From NCBI GenBank assembly GCA_902799745.1, contig CADCBQ010000036.1:18350-82349 (forward strand): 64,000 bases of DNA, written 5' to 3'. The position numbers were made by a program, and so were the translations under genes. The notes below the pieces were generated by a model, which saw only the letters and a list, made by a program, of their open reading frames with translations, searched no databases and was not told where the DNA came from. This document shows, piece after piece, positions 43,963-52,653 of the stretch (its first letter is position 1; every line of letters begins with the position of its first letter). The stretch comes from Fibrobacter succinogenes (GTDB taxonomy: Bacteria > Fibrobacterota > Fibrobacteria > Fibrobacterales > Fibrobacteraceae).

Positions 43963-44903
43963 TAGCTTTTTTTCCAAATCTTGCGTGCAAGCGGCAGGCC
44001 GACGGCGGTAAACAGAATGCGCTTCATGGTAACAGCGGCGGAATCTTTCAAGAAAAGTTGTTTACGGTGCTTAGCAATCCACAGCAAACGGAGCGGCGAA
44101 ATGGCGCGCGTGAGTCGCGCCTTGGCAAGGCCTAAAAGTTTTTTGGCAAAGCGAATCTCTTTTTTTGTGAGCAAGAGTTTGCCCGCGTTATCAAGAATCG
44201 TTTGAATCCATTGAATCTGGGTTTCAAGCGTCTTGCTCATCGAAGGCGCTGCCACTCCACCTACGGCATTGTTGCCGTGAATGCGGTATTGCACAACAGG
44301 CGTGTCAATGGCTGCTATTCCGCCTTGCCTGTCGGCAATCATCGCTATCCAGCGGTCATGAACGGTCACGCCCTCGGGAATCGGGAGAATCGTCTTCAGC
44401 AATGCGGCGCGGAAAAGCGAAAGGCAACCCGTCACATTGTTGATGCCAGCAATCTGCTGCTCCATCGAAATTTTCTTTTCAATCTTCGAATAGCAGCGCC
44501 AAGAATCGGCCGTGATTTTTCCGTTGGCGTCAACCACTTGGGCATCTCCGAAAACGAGAGCCTTGTCCTGAATTTCTTTTTCAAGTAAATCCAACTTTTG
44601 CGGGAGCCAAATATCGTCTTGGTCGGCAAGCGCAATCAGATCGTTATCGCTTAATTGCGGCTGCGCAAGTTCCAAAGCCTTTGAAAACGCGGCGCGGTGC
44701 CCGGAATTCTTTTCGAGAATTGTCACTTGCAGCGGTAAGCGGTTTTCATAGCTTTTTAAAATCGCGGGCGTATTGTCTTTTGAGCCGTCATCGACGGCGA
44801 CAATAAAGTCGGCTTGCCTAGTTTGCGCCACAAGCGAATCGAGCATCTGTGCCAGATACTTTTCGCCATTGTAGGTCGCAAGGACTATGCCGATTTTAGC
44901 CAT
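43962..44903 (-). CDS. Family 2 glycosyltransferase
   Basis: GT2 enzyme of the type in which the acceptor site has LADQDDIWLPQK: IVLATYNGEKYLAQMLDSL, VDDGSKDNT, then ADQDDIW, VTGCLSLFRAALL and HDRWIAMIA. It resembles the 230-aa enzyme at 52654. First gene of the leftward polysaccharide unit. TATATT lies 6 nt before the ATG and there is no ribosome binding site. Confidence 0.9.
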   Translation of the reverse strand: MAKIGIVLATYNGEKYLAQMLDSLVAQTRQADFIVAVDDGSKDNTPAILKSYENRLPLQVTILEKNSGHRAAFSKALELAQPQLSDNDLIALADQDDIWLPQKLDLLEKEIQDKALVFGDAQVVDANGKITADSWRCYSKIEKKISMEQQIAGINNVTGCLSLFRAALLKTILPIPEGVTVHDRWIAMIADRQGGIAAIDTPVVQYRIHGNNAVGGVAAPSMSKTLETQIQWIQTILDNAGKLLLTKKEIRFAKKLLGLAKARLTRAISPLRLLWIAKHRKQLFLKDSAAVTMKRILFTAVGLPLARKIWKKS

Positions 44904-44909
44904 ACTCTG

Positions 44910-44915
44910 AATATA
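44910..44915 (-). promoter_or_regulatory. Predicted -10 box, polysaccharide unit
   Basis: TATATT on the minus strand, six nt (CAGAGT) before the ATG at 44903; a leaderless start for the four-gene unit is likely. No good -35 box. Confidence 0.5.
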
Positions 44916-44996
44916 GCAAAAACGCCTTTTTTAAGGGTGTTTTGGGCGGTTTTGAATCTTGTTTTTGCTATTATTTTGATGTTTGAGGGATGTACT

Positions 44997-46145
44997 ATGA
45001 GCCTTGCGAAAGTCCTTTTTGTTTGCGATAAAAACGAGTGTACCAGTTTCGGGCGATTGACGCTGAATCTGGTCAAGGCGGTGTCGGGAAAATTCGATGC
45101 CCATGTGCTTTGGCTCAAGACTCCCAAGTTCTTTGGTGAAGCCGATAAGAAAGCGGCGACTTCGCAAGATTCGAACTATGTATCTCACGAAGTATGGGCG
45201 AAGTCGCTCTACACGGGATATTTGAGTTTCCGTGTGCCGCTTAAAAAGCTGGTCAAAAAAATCCAGCCCGAAATCGTTTTCTTTATCCGGCCGGAACTCG
45301 GTTTCTTGGTGCCGGTGGTGAAGGGGCGTGCCAAGACGGTCATGTTTGTGCATGATACCTTTGCCGAAACCTTGTACCCGAACAGCACGAAGTTCAAACT
45401 GCTGAACCTGTTCTACATTCGCCCGACTGTCAAGGCGGACTTTTTCGTGTACAATTCCAATTGGACTCGCGGCCAAGCGGCGGACCACTTTGGCGTAGAA
45501 ATGTCGTCGAAGCCCGGAACCGTAATCGGTTGCCCCATCGATAGTGCCCTGTTCAACAAGCCCGAAACGAAACCGACTTTTGAAGAAAAGAAGTCTTTTC
45601 TCCGCAAGTACGGCATTAAGAATTTTGATGGCATGTGCCTGAACGTAAGCCTCGACGAACCTCGCAAAAATATCGAGACTTTCTTTGAAATGGCAAGCAT
45701 CAGACCGCATGTGGCCTTTGTGCGAGTGGGCAAGTTCTCGGATCGCCTTCGCGCCATCGTGAACGAAAAGAAGCTTTATAACGTCTATCATTTTAGTGAA
45801 TTCAAGGCGCATGAACTGCGCGACTTTTATCGCCACGCAGACCTCATGGTGTATCCGTCACTTTTAGAAGGCTTCGGCCTTCCGCCCATTGAAGCGATTG
45901 CCTGCGGAACGCCTGCGCTCTGCGCCGCCACCTCGGCTGTCAAGGAAAACCTTGAAGGCGTTTGCCCGCTGATCAATCCGCCGACGGATGCCGAGGCATA
46001 CGCCCGCGTGATCGATCGCGTGCTTTCCGGCGAAAACGTCATTGATGAATCTAATGCAAAAAAACTCCTGGAACATTGTTCCATGGAGTCTTTTAGCAAA
46101 CGAGTTGTCGACTTTTTTAATTCTATTTCCGGCGCCAAACCTTAA
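44997..46145 (+). CDS. Family 4 glycosyltransferase
   Basis: GT-B enzyme: AKVLFVCDKNECTSFGRLT at the N-terminus, FVHDTFAETLYPN, YNSNWTRGQAA, then LNVSLDEPRKNIETF and the nucleotide-sugar site YPSLLEGFGLPPIEAIACGTPAL. 382 aa. Start set at 44997 with GAGGGA 6 nt upstream; the frame is open upstream without support. It is divergent from the leftward unit. Its last 23 bp overlap the 3' end of the convergent MauE-like gene. Confidence 0.9.
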   Translation: MSLAKVLFVCDKNECTSFGRLTLNLVKAVSGKFDAHVLWLKTPKFFGEADKKAATSQDSNYVSHEVWAKSLYTGYLSFRVPLKKLVKKIQPEIVFFIRPELGFLVPVVKGRAKTVMFVHDTFAETLYPNSTKFKLLNLFYIRPTVKADFFVYNSNWTRGQAADHFGVEMSSKPGTVIGCPIDSALFNKPETKPTFEEKKSFLRKYGIKNFDGMCLNVSLDEPRKNIETFFEMASIRPHVAFVRVGKFSDRLRAIVNEKKLYNVYHFSEFKAHELRDFYRHADLMVYPSLLEGFGLPPIEAIACGTPALCAATSAVKENLEGVCPLINPPTDAEAYARVIDRVLSGENVIDESNAKKLLEHCSMESFSKRVVDFFNSISGAKP

Positions 46146-46809
46146 TCAGGCTGTGATTCTTTCTGGTTGCAAGCCAGAGCGTCGGCCAAATTAGAATGAT
46201 GTCGCGGATTAGGCTTGTCCAGGCTTCGGCCTTGTCGTGGGCGTCGCCGTCTTCAAGCTCAAAGCAACCGCAAGTGATTCCGAGGTCGTTACCGAGTGCC
46301 CAAGTGAGGGCGATGATAAAGCTTACGAACATCCAGAAAATCGCGAATGCCGATTCACGCACGAACGGCGTTACAATCATCGCAAGCCCGAACCAGAATT
46401 CAAACTGCGGGTACACCAGTGCAAAGAAGTTGTTCACGCTTTCCAAGTGCAAGGCGGGGAAGAACTGGTACTGCGCTACAAGGACGGCGAACTGGTGCGG
46501 GTCCTGAATCTTGTAAATGCTCGCGAAAATGAACATGCCGCCAATGCCCACGCGGAACAGCGTTTCGAGGGCTCGGATGGCAAAGTCCTTTTGCAGACGG
46601 TAAGCCGGAACGCAAATGGCTGTCGCAATCGCAATCGCGCCAAGGCCTACCTGAATGTTGTAGCGGTAAGCCTTCGGCCAAATATCCATGAGCCAATCTT
46701 GGTCGGTGAATGTCAGGAACGATTCCGGGAATGAAATCTCGGCGACGCCGATGGCTACCAGAATCGAGGCGACAACGAGCAGTACTGCAGAAATAATCGT
46801 ATTCTTCAT
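46123..46809 (-). CDS. MauE/DoxX-like membrane protein
   Basis: About five membrane helices and a conserved Cys motif, LGITCGCFELEDG, after the fourth, matching MauE/DoxX-like redox-associated membrane proteins that help move electrons for disulfide chemistry. 228 aa. Its start overlaps the stop of the 64-aa membrane gene by one base (46809), and its 3' end overlaps the rightward glycosyltransferase. The partner thiol protein is not obvious. Confidence 0.8.
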   Translation of the reverse strand: MKNTIISAVLLVVASILVAIGVAEISFPESFLTFTDQDWLMDIWPKAYRYNIQVGLGAIAIATAICVPAYRLQKDFAIRALETLFRVGIGGMFIFASIYKIQDPHQFAVLVAQYQFFPALHLESVNNFFALVYPQFEFWFGLAMIVTPFVRESAFAIFWMFVSFIIALTWALGNDLGITCGCFELEDGDAHDKAEAWTSLIRDIILIWPTLWLATRKNHSLIKVWRRK

Positions 46810-47003
46810 TACAGCACCTCGTCCGGCTTGGCAAGAATTTCCTGGCTGCCGATCCAGTCGACCGACTTGGAATCTTCAACGCGAATGTTGTTGATTACGG
46901 CAAGCGCAATGCAGAATGCGGCAATCCCCAAAAGGACAATCCAGTTCAGGGATTTTAAATAACTTTTGAGATAATCGAATACTTTAAGAGCAATTGATTT
47001 CAT
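46809..47003 (-). CDS. Small single-helix membrane protein (64 aa)
   Basis: A basic amphipathic N-terminus (ALKVFDYLKSYLKSLNW), one membrane helix (about 19-37) and an acidic outer tail (DSKSVDWIGSQE). Start set at 47003; 16 codons of open frame upstream lie in the rpsD terminator and are not used. TATCTT lies 6 nt before the ATG, so it may be leaderless. It is coupled to the MauE-like gene. The Trp-Ile-Gly-containing tail could dock a partner in the same redox unit; that is inference. Confidence 0.7.
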   Translation of the reverse strand: MKSIALKVFDYLKSYLKSLNWIVLLGIAAFCIALAVINNIRVEDSKSVDWIGSQEILAKPDEVL

Positions 47004-47016
47004 ATCCACAAGATAC

Positions 47017-47047
47017 AAAAAAAAGAAGCCCGGCAGAGCCGAGCTTC
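47017..47047 (-). terminator. Terminator of rpsD
   Basis: Stem GAAGCTCGGC/GCCGGGCTTC (one G-U type mismatch) with loop TCT, then eight T. It ends 14 nt before the ATG of the 64-aa gene, leaving almost no leader for it. Confidence 0.88.
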
Positions 47048-47071
47048 CCAAACGTTTCGTTTGAGTGGTTA

Positions 47072-47677
47072 CTACCTGGAGTAGTATTCCACGACGAGCT
47101 GTTCTTCCAGCTTGACCGGAATCTGTTCGCGGAGCGGGAGCTTCACGAGCGTGCCTTCCATCTTGCCGGCGTCGACAGTCACGTATTCAGGGACAGCCGG
47201 AGCGTTAGCAATGGCTTCCTTGATCTGCACGTGTTCCTTAGAGCCTTCGCGAACTGCAATCACGTCACCGGCCTTGATCTGGCGAGACGGAGAGTAGCTG
47301 CGGACACCGTTCACGGTGAAGTGACCGTGAGCGACATACTGGCGAGCTGCAAAAATCGTGCGAGCAAAACCCATGCGGTAGACAAGGGCGTCAAGACGGG
47401 TTTCGAGCAAGATCATCAGGTTGTCACCAGCAGAACCGGCGCGACGGTTGGCTTCGTCATAAGCCTTGGCCAACTGAGCTTCGGAAATGTTGTAGGTGAA
47501 ACGCAGACGCTGCTTTTCGACGAGCTGCTGCTTGTACACGGAAGAAGACTTCTTGCGGGTCTGGCCATGCTGGCCGGGTGCAAAGTTACGGCGATCGAGA
47601 GCCTTCTGAGTCTTCTGAGAGACGGCGAGTCCGAGAGAACGGGCTACCTTACCTTTTGGTCCACGGAAAGAGGACAT
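47072..47677 (-). CDS. rpsD: 30S ribosomal protein S4
   Basis: Binds 16S rRNA early in small-subunit assembly. RRNFAPGQHGQ and KQRLRFTYNISEAQL, then the S4 RNA-binding domain with ETRLDALVYRMGFARTIFAARQYV (residues near 90-113, shown in part), HGHFTVNG and the C-terminal LPLREQIPVKLEEQLVVEYYSR region. The N-terminus has no Cys, so it is the zinc-free type. 201 aa. Start set at 47677 with GAGGT upstream; the preceding 22 codons have no support. It stands outside the usual rpsM-rpsK-rpsD-rpoA operon. Confidence 0.96.
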   Translation of the reverse strand: MSSFRGPKGKVARSLGLAVSQKTQKALDRRNFAPGQHGQTRKKSSSVYKQQLVEKQRLRFTYNISEAQLAKAYDEANRRAGSAGDNLMILLETRLDALVYRMGFARTIFAARQYVAHGHFTVNGVRSYSPSRQIKAGDVIAVREGSKEHVQIKEAIANAPAVPEYVTVDAGKMEGTLVKLPLREQIPVKLEEQLVVEYYSR

Positions 47678-47837
47678 TTTTACCTCGTTAAAGGAAGCTC
47701 TTTGGTTAACATGCATGTTGGCAGAGCTTGGCGCGACATGCACTCATTGGTGCGACATATATAGAAATAAATCTGCCGATTTTCAACTGAATCACCCCAA
47801 AAACAGCCCGAACCACCCCTTTAGGTCGCCACTTTAT

Positions 47838-47843
47838 TATATT
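47838..47843 (+). promoter_or_regulatory. Predicted -10 box of fdtA
   Basis: TATATT six nt (AGGGCC) before the ATG at 47850. Too close for a standard leader. Confidence 0.5.
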
Positions 47844-47849
47844 AGGGCC

Positions 47850-48278
47850 ATGGATTGGAACGAAAATCAACTAAAAGAACCGCGTTTGATTGATATCCCT
47901 ATTGCCCACGACCAGCGGGGTAACCTGAGCGTCGTGGAGGGGGGTGAACTGGTCCCCTTTGATATCAAACGCGTGTATTACCTGTATGACGTTCCCGGTG
48001 GAACGACCCGTGGTGGGCACGCTCATCGTAACTTGCGTCAGCTGATTATTGCCGCAAGCGGCAGTTTTGACGTGATTTTGGATGATGGCAAGAAACGTTC
48101 CAAGTATTCTTTGAACCGTTCTTATCACGGCCTCTACATTCCGACCATGCACTGGCGTGAAATCGAAAACTTCTCGTCGGGGGCGGTGTGTATGGTGCTT
48201 GCGTCGGAACATTACGATGAATCCGACTACATCTACGATTACGAAGACTTCAAGAAAGAAGTTACTTCTCGTATCTAA
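47850..48278 (+). CDS. fdtA: FdtA-like dTDP-4-keto-6-deoxyhexose 3,4-ketoisomerase
   Basis: Small cupin enzyme (142 aa) that isomerises dTDP-4-keto-6-deoxyglucose to the 3-keto sugar. Motifs: IPIAHDQRGNLSVVE, RVYYLYDVPGGTTRGGHAHR (histidine-rich cupin site) and IPTMHWREIENFS. The product is aminated by the FdtB-like enzyme at 49289, leading to 3-amino-3,6-dideoxy sugars such as Fuc3NAc in surface polysaccharide. No rmlA/rmlB is within the window. Its last 17 bp overlap the convergent acyltransferase gene. Confidence 0.88.
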   Translation: MDWNENQLKEPRLIDIPIAHDQRGNLSVVEGGELVPFDIKRVYYLYDVPGGTTRGGHAHRNLRQLIIAASGSFDVILDDGKKRSKYSLNRSYHGLYIPTMHWREIENFSSGAVCMVLASEHYDESDYIYDYEDFKKEVTSRI

Positions 48279-49245
48279 CGTTCACGCAGGGGAGCGCCCC
48301 GAACGATTCCTTGTAGTGGAATAAGTTTTCGTTCAAAAAGTTTCCACCGTTTTCGGTAGAAATGCCCCAAGAGAAATGCCTGAATCCTTCCTGGACCGCT
48401 TCGCGCAAGGCGAAAAGGTTCATGGGCGTCGTGTGGTGGAATTCAGTAAAGCTTTCGTCGGGCGAAATGTTCTGGTCGTGCAGGACTTTTGTCTTTCCAA
48501 AAACAAATTGAAGCATCCCGCATACGTATCGACCGCCAAAGAATAACCCTCTGAAACGAAGATTTTCAGGAATCCTCTTTTTCAAATCAAGTAAATCTTC
48601 GAGCGTGTGAATGGGCTTTACGTGGTGTTTTTCTTTTGAAATGGTCAGGAACTTGTGGAAGGTGGCAATATCTTCTTCTGTTTCCAAAGGCCTGTATACC
48701 CAACGGTCTTTTTCCGGCAATTCCTCAATAAATTTGTTCGCCGCAACCCAAAGTCTTTTTTGATTTCGGTTGCAGTTTTCTAGAGGGTCGACGCCTGTAG
48801 ATAGGGGCGTCTGGCTGCTCAGTTCCGTGTGACGGGTATAGCCCAGGTGCTCAAGAACATATTCAAGCATGTCTGGCGATTCTTCTGCAAAAAGTGCAGG
48901 CGTGATCTTAAGAATGCTGTGCTTGAAATTTGCGGTCAGGTATTGGTCCGCTTCTTGAAGAACTTCAAAAAGCCTAGCCCCGGTATAGTATGGCTTTGCG
49001 ATAATGGGGCCGCCAAAAGTAGTACCCGCATGGGAGACGAAGGTTTGCTCTTTTTCAACTCCCGGAAAATAGGCGACAATGGTTCCGCTCTTTTGAAGCG
49101 CAAAACTGGCTTCGTTAAAACGTCCAGCCGGATGGTAGTTTAGAAAACGCCTTGTTTGCAGGAATGTCCCGTTTGCCGATTCTTGCATTACAAAATGGTC
49201 GAATCGTTGGTCTAGTTCGGGGCTGTAGGGCAAAATTTCGTACAT
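48262..49245 (-). CDS. FemAB/GNAT-like acyltransferase
   Basis: Protein of 327 aa with the two-lobed pattern of FemAB-type GNAT enzymes: FLQTRRFLNYHPAGRF near the N-terminus, FRGLFFGGRYVCGMLQFVFG in the C-terminal lobe (GNAT beta-strand and loop), then HHTTPMNLFALREAVQEG and a conserved WGIST segment. It probably transfers an acyl or aminoacyl group to an amino sugar or glycan. Placed between FdtA and FdtB genes, N-acylation of the 3-amino sugar is a fair guess, since no typical FdtC is present. Confidence 0.7.
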   Translation of the reverse strand: MYEILPYSPELDQRFDHFVMQESANGTFLQTRRFLNYHPAGRFNEASFALQKSGTIVAYFPGVEKEQTFVSHAGTTFGGPIIAKPYYTGARLFEVLQEADQYLTANFKHSILKITPALFAEESPDMLEYVLEHLGYTRHTELSSQTPLSTGVDPLENCNRNQKRLWVAANKFIEELPEKDRWVYRPLETEEDIATFHKFLTISKEKHHVKPIHTLEDLLDLKKRIPENLRFRGLFFGGRYVCGMLQFVFGKTKVLHDQNISPDESFTEFHHTTPMNLFALREAVQEGFRHFSWGISTENGGNFLNENLFHYKESFGALPCVNVRYEK

Positions 49246-49288
49246 GTTCCTTAAAATAGAAAATGTTAATTTGCTATTTTCACAAACA

Positions 49289-50434
49289 ATGATGAATGTC
49301 CCGTTTTATTCGCTGGATTATGTGAATCGTGCCTTGGGCGATGCCCTGCGCGAATCTTTTTCTGATGTTCTTGATTCAAAGTGGTTTATTCGCGGAAATC
49401 GTTGCCGCGAGTTTGAAGAAGCCTTTGCCGCCTATTGTGGTAAAAAGGCTTGTGTCGGAGTCGGTAACGGACTCGATGCGTTGACTCTGATGCTGAAGGC
49501 TTCGATTATTCTTGGCCGAATGGCTCAGGGCGACGAAGTCATTGTTCCTGCGAATACATTTGTGGCGACTGTTTTGGCGGTTCGTGCGGCGGGACTTGTG
49601 CCGGTGCTTGTGGAACCGGATCCTGAAACTTGCGTGTTGGATATGTCCCGATTGGCCGATGCTTGCTCTGCAAAGACCCGTGCCATTTTGACGGTGCATC
49701 TGTATGGTCGCCTGGCGGATATGCCTGCGCTTTGTGAGTTTGCGAGGTCGAAAGGCTTGCTCGTGTTCGAAGATGCAGCTCAGTCGCATGGAGCTGTTTT
49801 TGACGAGAATAATCTCTCGTCTCTCGTCTCTCGTCCCTCGTCTAATGCTGCGGCCTATAGCTTTTACCCGACGAAAAATCTCGGCGCCATGGGCGATGGG
49901 GGTGCGGTCGTTACCGATGACTTGGAACTTGCTCAAGTGGTAAGGTCTCTAGGCAATTACGGCTCCGTCGAAAAATATGTGAACCAGTATGTGGGCGTGA
50001 ATTCCCGCCTCGATGAAGTTCAGGCTGCGGTTCTGCTAGCAAAACTTCCGCATCTGGATTCTTGGAACAAGTGCCGTCAAGAAATCGCGGCCCGTTACTG
50101 TGCCGAAATCAAGAATCCGCTGGTGCGTGTAACGCCTGTTCCTGCGAATCCGAAGTCGCATGTGTGGCATGTTTTTCCGGTTTTCTGCGAAACCCGTGAC
50201 GATTTGCAAAAGTTCCTGAAAAATCGTGGCGTGGAAACGCTGATCCATTATCCGATTCCGCCGCACCTGCAAGAAGCTTTTGACGGGGCGCTTTCTCGTG
50301 GAGAACTTCGCTACGGTCCGCTTCCGATCGCAGAAAGACTCGCGAAGACGGAACTTAGCATTCCTATGGGTCCGTCCATGACCGACAATCAAGTTTCTTA
50401 CGTCATTGAATCGATCAACGCCTATGCCCGCTAA
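49289..50434 (+). CDS. fdtB: FdtB-like PLP aminotransferase (DegT/DnrJ/EryC1) with repeat insertion
   Basis: Sugar 3-aminotransferase using PLP. FIRGNRCREFEEAFA-like start, GVGNGLDAL, VIVPANTFVATVLAV, LVFEDAAQSHGA with the PLP-stacking residues, the Schiff-base Lys in FYPTKNLGAMGDGG, and NSRLDEVQAAVLLAKL. 381 aa. Between HGAVFDEN and AAYSFYPTK the coding sequence contains four heptamer repeats (49814-49841) that encode about nine residues absent from the usual family spacing. Because 28 bp is not a multiple of three, gain or loss of one unit would break the frame. Start taken at 49289; 49292 is equally possible. Confidence 0.9.
   Translation: MMNVPFYSLDYVNRALGDALRESFSDVLDSKWFIRGNRCREFEEAFAAYCGKKACVGVGNGLDALTLMLKASIILGRMAQGDEVIVPANTFVATVLAVRAAGLVPVLVEPDPETCVLDMSRLADACSAKTRAILTVHLYGRLADMPALCEFARSKGLLVFEDAAQSHGAVFDENNLSSLVSRPSSNAAAYSFYPTKNLGAMGDGGAVVTDDLELAQVVRSLGNYGSVEKYVNQYVGVNSRLDEVQAAVLLAKLPHLDSWNKCRQEIAARYCAEIKNPLVRVTPVPANPKSHVWHVFPVFCETRDDLQKFLKNRGVETLIHYPIPPHLQEAFDGALSRGELRYGPLPIAERLAKTELSIPMGPSMTDNQVSYVIESINAYAR
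49814..49841 (+). repeat. Heptamer repeat inside the aminotransferase gene
   Basis: CTCTCGT three times then CCCTCGT in exact tandem, coding for the LSSLVSRPSS segment. Same unit and copy number as the intergenic repeat at 38941-38968. Confidence 0.88.
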
Positions 50435-51692
50435 CCAGAATTACACAAAGCTGTTTGCGGGCTCCGGCGCGGTCACGCTGTTCAATGCGCTTCGAGCTTT
50501 TGCAATCAACAAGTTGCTCGCTATATTCCTGCCACCGGCGGCGTTTGCATGCGTGGGGCAGTTCCTGAATTTCATGAGCATTGGTTCGGCAACCTCTTCG
50601 CTTGCGTTGCAGAACGGTTGGACTGCTTTAACGGCGCAGAATAAGGATAACCGTGAAAAATTACTCGGCATTTGGCGTGGCGGCCTCCGCCTGACGACTT
50701 TTGCAAGCCTATTCACCTTTATCGTGGCACTCCTGTTCTGCTTTATGGCTCCCCTTGAAACGCTCTTGCCGGGCGTTCCGACGCGCCTTGCGCAGGCGGC
50801 AATCCTTTTTGCCTTGCCGGGGGTGTTTGCGACAAACATTATCACGATTTCTGCTGCGGTCATGAATGGCCTTGGTGAAAATCGCAAGTGGGCGCTTATC
50901 AACATTGTAACTTCGGTATGGCAGGTGCTGTGGGTGGCATTCTTCCTTTACACGGGGCGCCTTTCGGTGCTGTCTATTATAGCGACCCAATCCGTTGTGG
51001 CAGGCATTTTCGCGGCCCAGATCGCTAGCCGAGCCGGTTTTAGCATCAAACAAATTTGGAAAACAGCTCTCGATACCCGTGGCCCGTGGCTTTCTTATGC
51101 GCTGATGGGACTGATTCCGATGGTTCTTTCGCCATTGGTGCTGACCATTATGCGTATGACGGTTGCTTCGAATTACGGCAATAACGCAGCGGGAATTTGG
51201 CAGAGCGTGTGGAAGGTTTCGGACTTCTTGTTTATGGCGATGTCGGCTATCCTTACGGTCATTATCTTGCCGCGGGTTTCGTCCAAGATGAGCCGCGTAG
51301 AATTTTTCAAGATGTTTCATCCGTTGTTGCTTCGCATTATGGGAATTTCTCTCGCGATGGTTGCGGCCCTGTACTTTGGCCGTAGCATCTTGGTGCAGGT
51401 GCTGTTTTCGCAGGCGTACATGGGTGCCGTCGATTATTTGCCGCTCCAGCTGGTGGGCGATTTCTTTAGGGCGGGTGGCTTTGCGCTTGCGCTTGTGCTG
51501 ATTGCCCGTGCCGAGACCAAGGCTTTTCTTTCGGTTGAAATCGGTTCTGAAATCTTGTTGGCTGCAGGGACGTTTGTCGGAATCAAAATCCTCGAATTTA
51601 ACGGCCCGATGGCGGCATACGCTTTTGAAAATTTCTGTTATTTTGTGGTTCTCTACATTTTGGTATGGAGGCTTAAATGGAATACTCCGTAA
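50424..51692 (+). CDS. Wzx-type polysaccharide flippase (WzxE-like)
   Basis: About twelve hydrophobic helices across 422 residues with the pattern of O-antigen/ECA translocases: KLFAGSGAVTLFNALRAFAINKLLA, FVGQFLNF-like early loop, NGLGENRKW in the middle and an RAGGF loop late. It should flip lipid-linked repeat units across the inner membrane. WzxE-type flippases are often encoded next to Fuc-amino-sugar genes, as here. Start at 50424, overlapping the aminotransferase stop by 11 bp. Confidence 0.88.
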   Translation: MPANQNYTKLFAGSGAVTLFNALRAFAINKLLAIFLPPAAFACVGQFLNFMSIGSATSSLALQNGWTALTAQNKDNREKLLGIWRGGLRLTTFASLFTFIVALLFCFMAPLETLLPGVPTRLAQAAILFALPGVFATNIITISAAVMNGLGENRKWALINIVTSVWQVLWVAFFLYTGRLSVLSIIATQSVVAGIFAAQIASRAGFSIKQIWKTALDTRGPWLSYALMGLIPMVLSPLVLTIMRMTVASNYGNNAAGIWQSVWKVSDFLFMAMSAILTVIILPRVSSKMSRVEFFKMFHPLLLRIMGISLAMVAALYFGRSILVQVLFSQAYMGAVDYLPLQLVGDFFRAGGFALALVLIARAETKAFLSVEIGSEILLAAGTFVGIKILEFNGPMAAYAFENFCYFVVLYILVWRLKWNTP

Positions 51693-52645
51693 CGAACATG
51701 TTTGCGCAAAAGATGACCGAAAATGTTTACGTGAAGGCTTTTGCCGAGGGCGAAGAAATGGAACAGCGGGAACTTCCGCCGATGGTGTCGGTGCTCTTGG
51801 CGAGTTACAACCATGAAAAGTATATCGAAGCGGCTGTTCGTTCCGTCATGGAACAGAAGGGTGTCGCTTTCGAGTTGATTGTCCTTGACGATGGCAGTAA
51901 AGACAAGTCTCCTGAGATCTTGGAAAAGCTTTCAGCAGAGCTCAAGTTCCGTTACATTCATCGCGAAAATAAGGGCGTTGTCGCCACGTTGAACGAAATG
52001 CTTGAACTTGCGCGCGGCAAGTATTTCTGTACTTTTTCTTCTGACGACATCATGCCGCCGGATCGTTTAAGGAAACAGTCCGATTATCTAGTATCTCACC
52101 CGGAAGCGGCAGGCTGCTTTGGGCAGGTGAAGCCGATGAGCGAAAATGGAATTGTTTCGGAAAATCTGGATCCGGTATTTTTGAAGTCTGTTCCTGAAAT
52201 TAGATTTGAAGAATTTTTCTTAGGCTTAAAACCGCTGCACGGTTGCGCTGAAATGTTCGTGACCGAGAAAGTCCGTCGCTTGGGTGGCTACGATACACGG
52301 TTCTTTTTCGAGGACTATCCGCTGTACCTGAAGGTGCTTTATGAATATGGCCCGCAGCCGGTATTGCCCGATATCGTGTGCTGCCATTACCGTGATCATG
52401 GTAATAATATGCATGCCAATCACAATCGCATGTATGCCGAGTTCTTGCGCATTATTGAATTGTATAAAGACCATAAGCTTTACTCGCAGGCGGTCAAGAA
52501 CTGGAAAGCAAACTGGTTCTCGGCTCTAGCCTATGCGCAAAAAGGCGAGGCCTTAAAGCGCTTGCCGCAACTTGCGACATTTAGCGCGGCTTTCTTCAAA
52601 CGGTTGCCCAAGTTGTTCATCCCGAGAATGTTCTTAAAGTATTAA
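51677..52645 (+). CDS. Family 2 glycosyltransferase
   Basis: GT2 enzyme: SVLLASYNHEKYIEAAVRSV, VLDDGSKDKSPEIL, FSSDDIMPPDRLRKQ (metal-binding DD), and GGYDTRFFFEDYPLYLKVL with the catalytic ED. A 35-residue N-terminal extension precedes the domain. 322 aa. It overlaps the flippase gene by 16 bp. Confidence 0.9.
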   Translation: MEYSVTNMFAQKMTENVYVKAFAEGEEMEQRELPPMVSVLLASYNHEKYIEAAVRSVMEQKGVAFELIVLDDGSKDKSPEILEKLSAELKFRYIHRENKGVVATLNEMLELARGKYFCTFSSDDIMPPDRLRKQSDYLVSHPEAAGCFGQVKPMSENGIVSENLDPVFLKSVPEIRFEEFFLGLKPLHGCAEMFVTEKVRRLGGYDTRFFFEDYPLYLKVLYEYGPQPVLPDIVCCHYRDHGNNMHANHNRMYAEFLRIIELYKDHKLYSQAVKNWKANWFSALAYAQKGEALKRLPQLATFSAAFFKRLPKLFIPRMFLKY

Positions 52646-52653
52646 AGGTGAAG

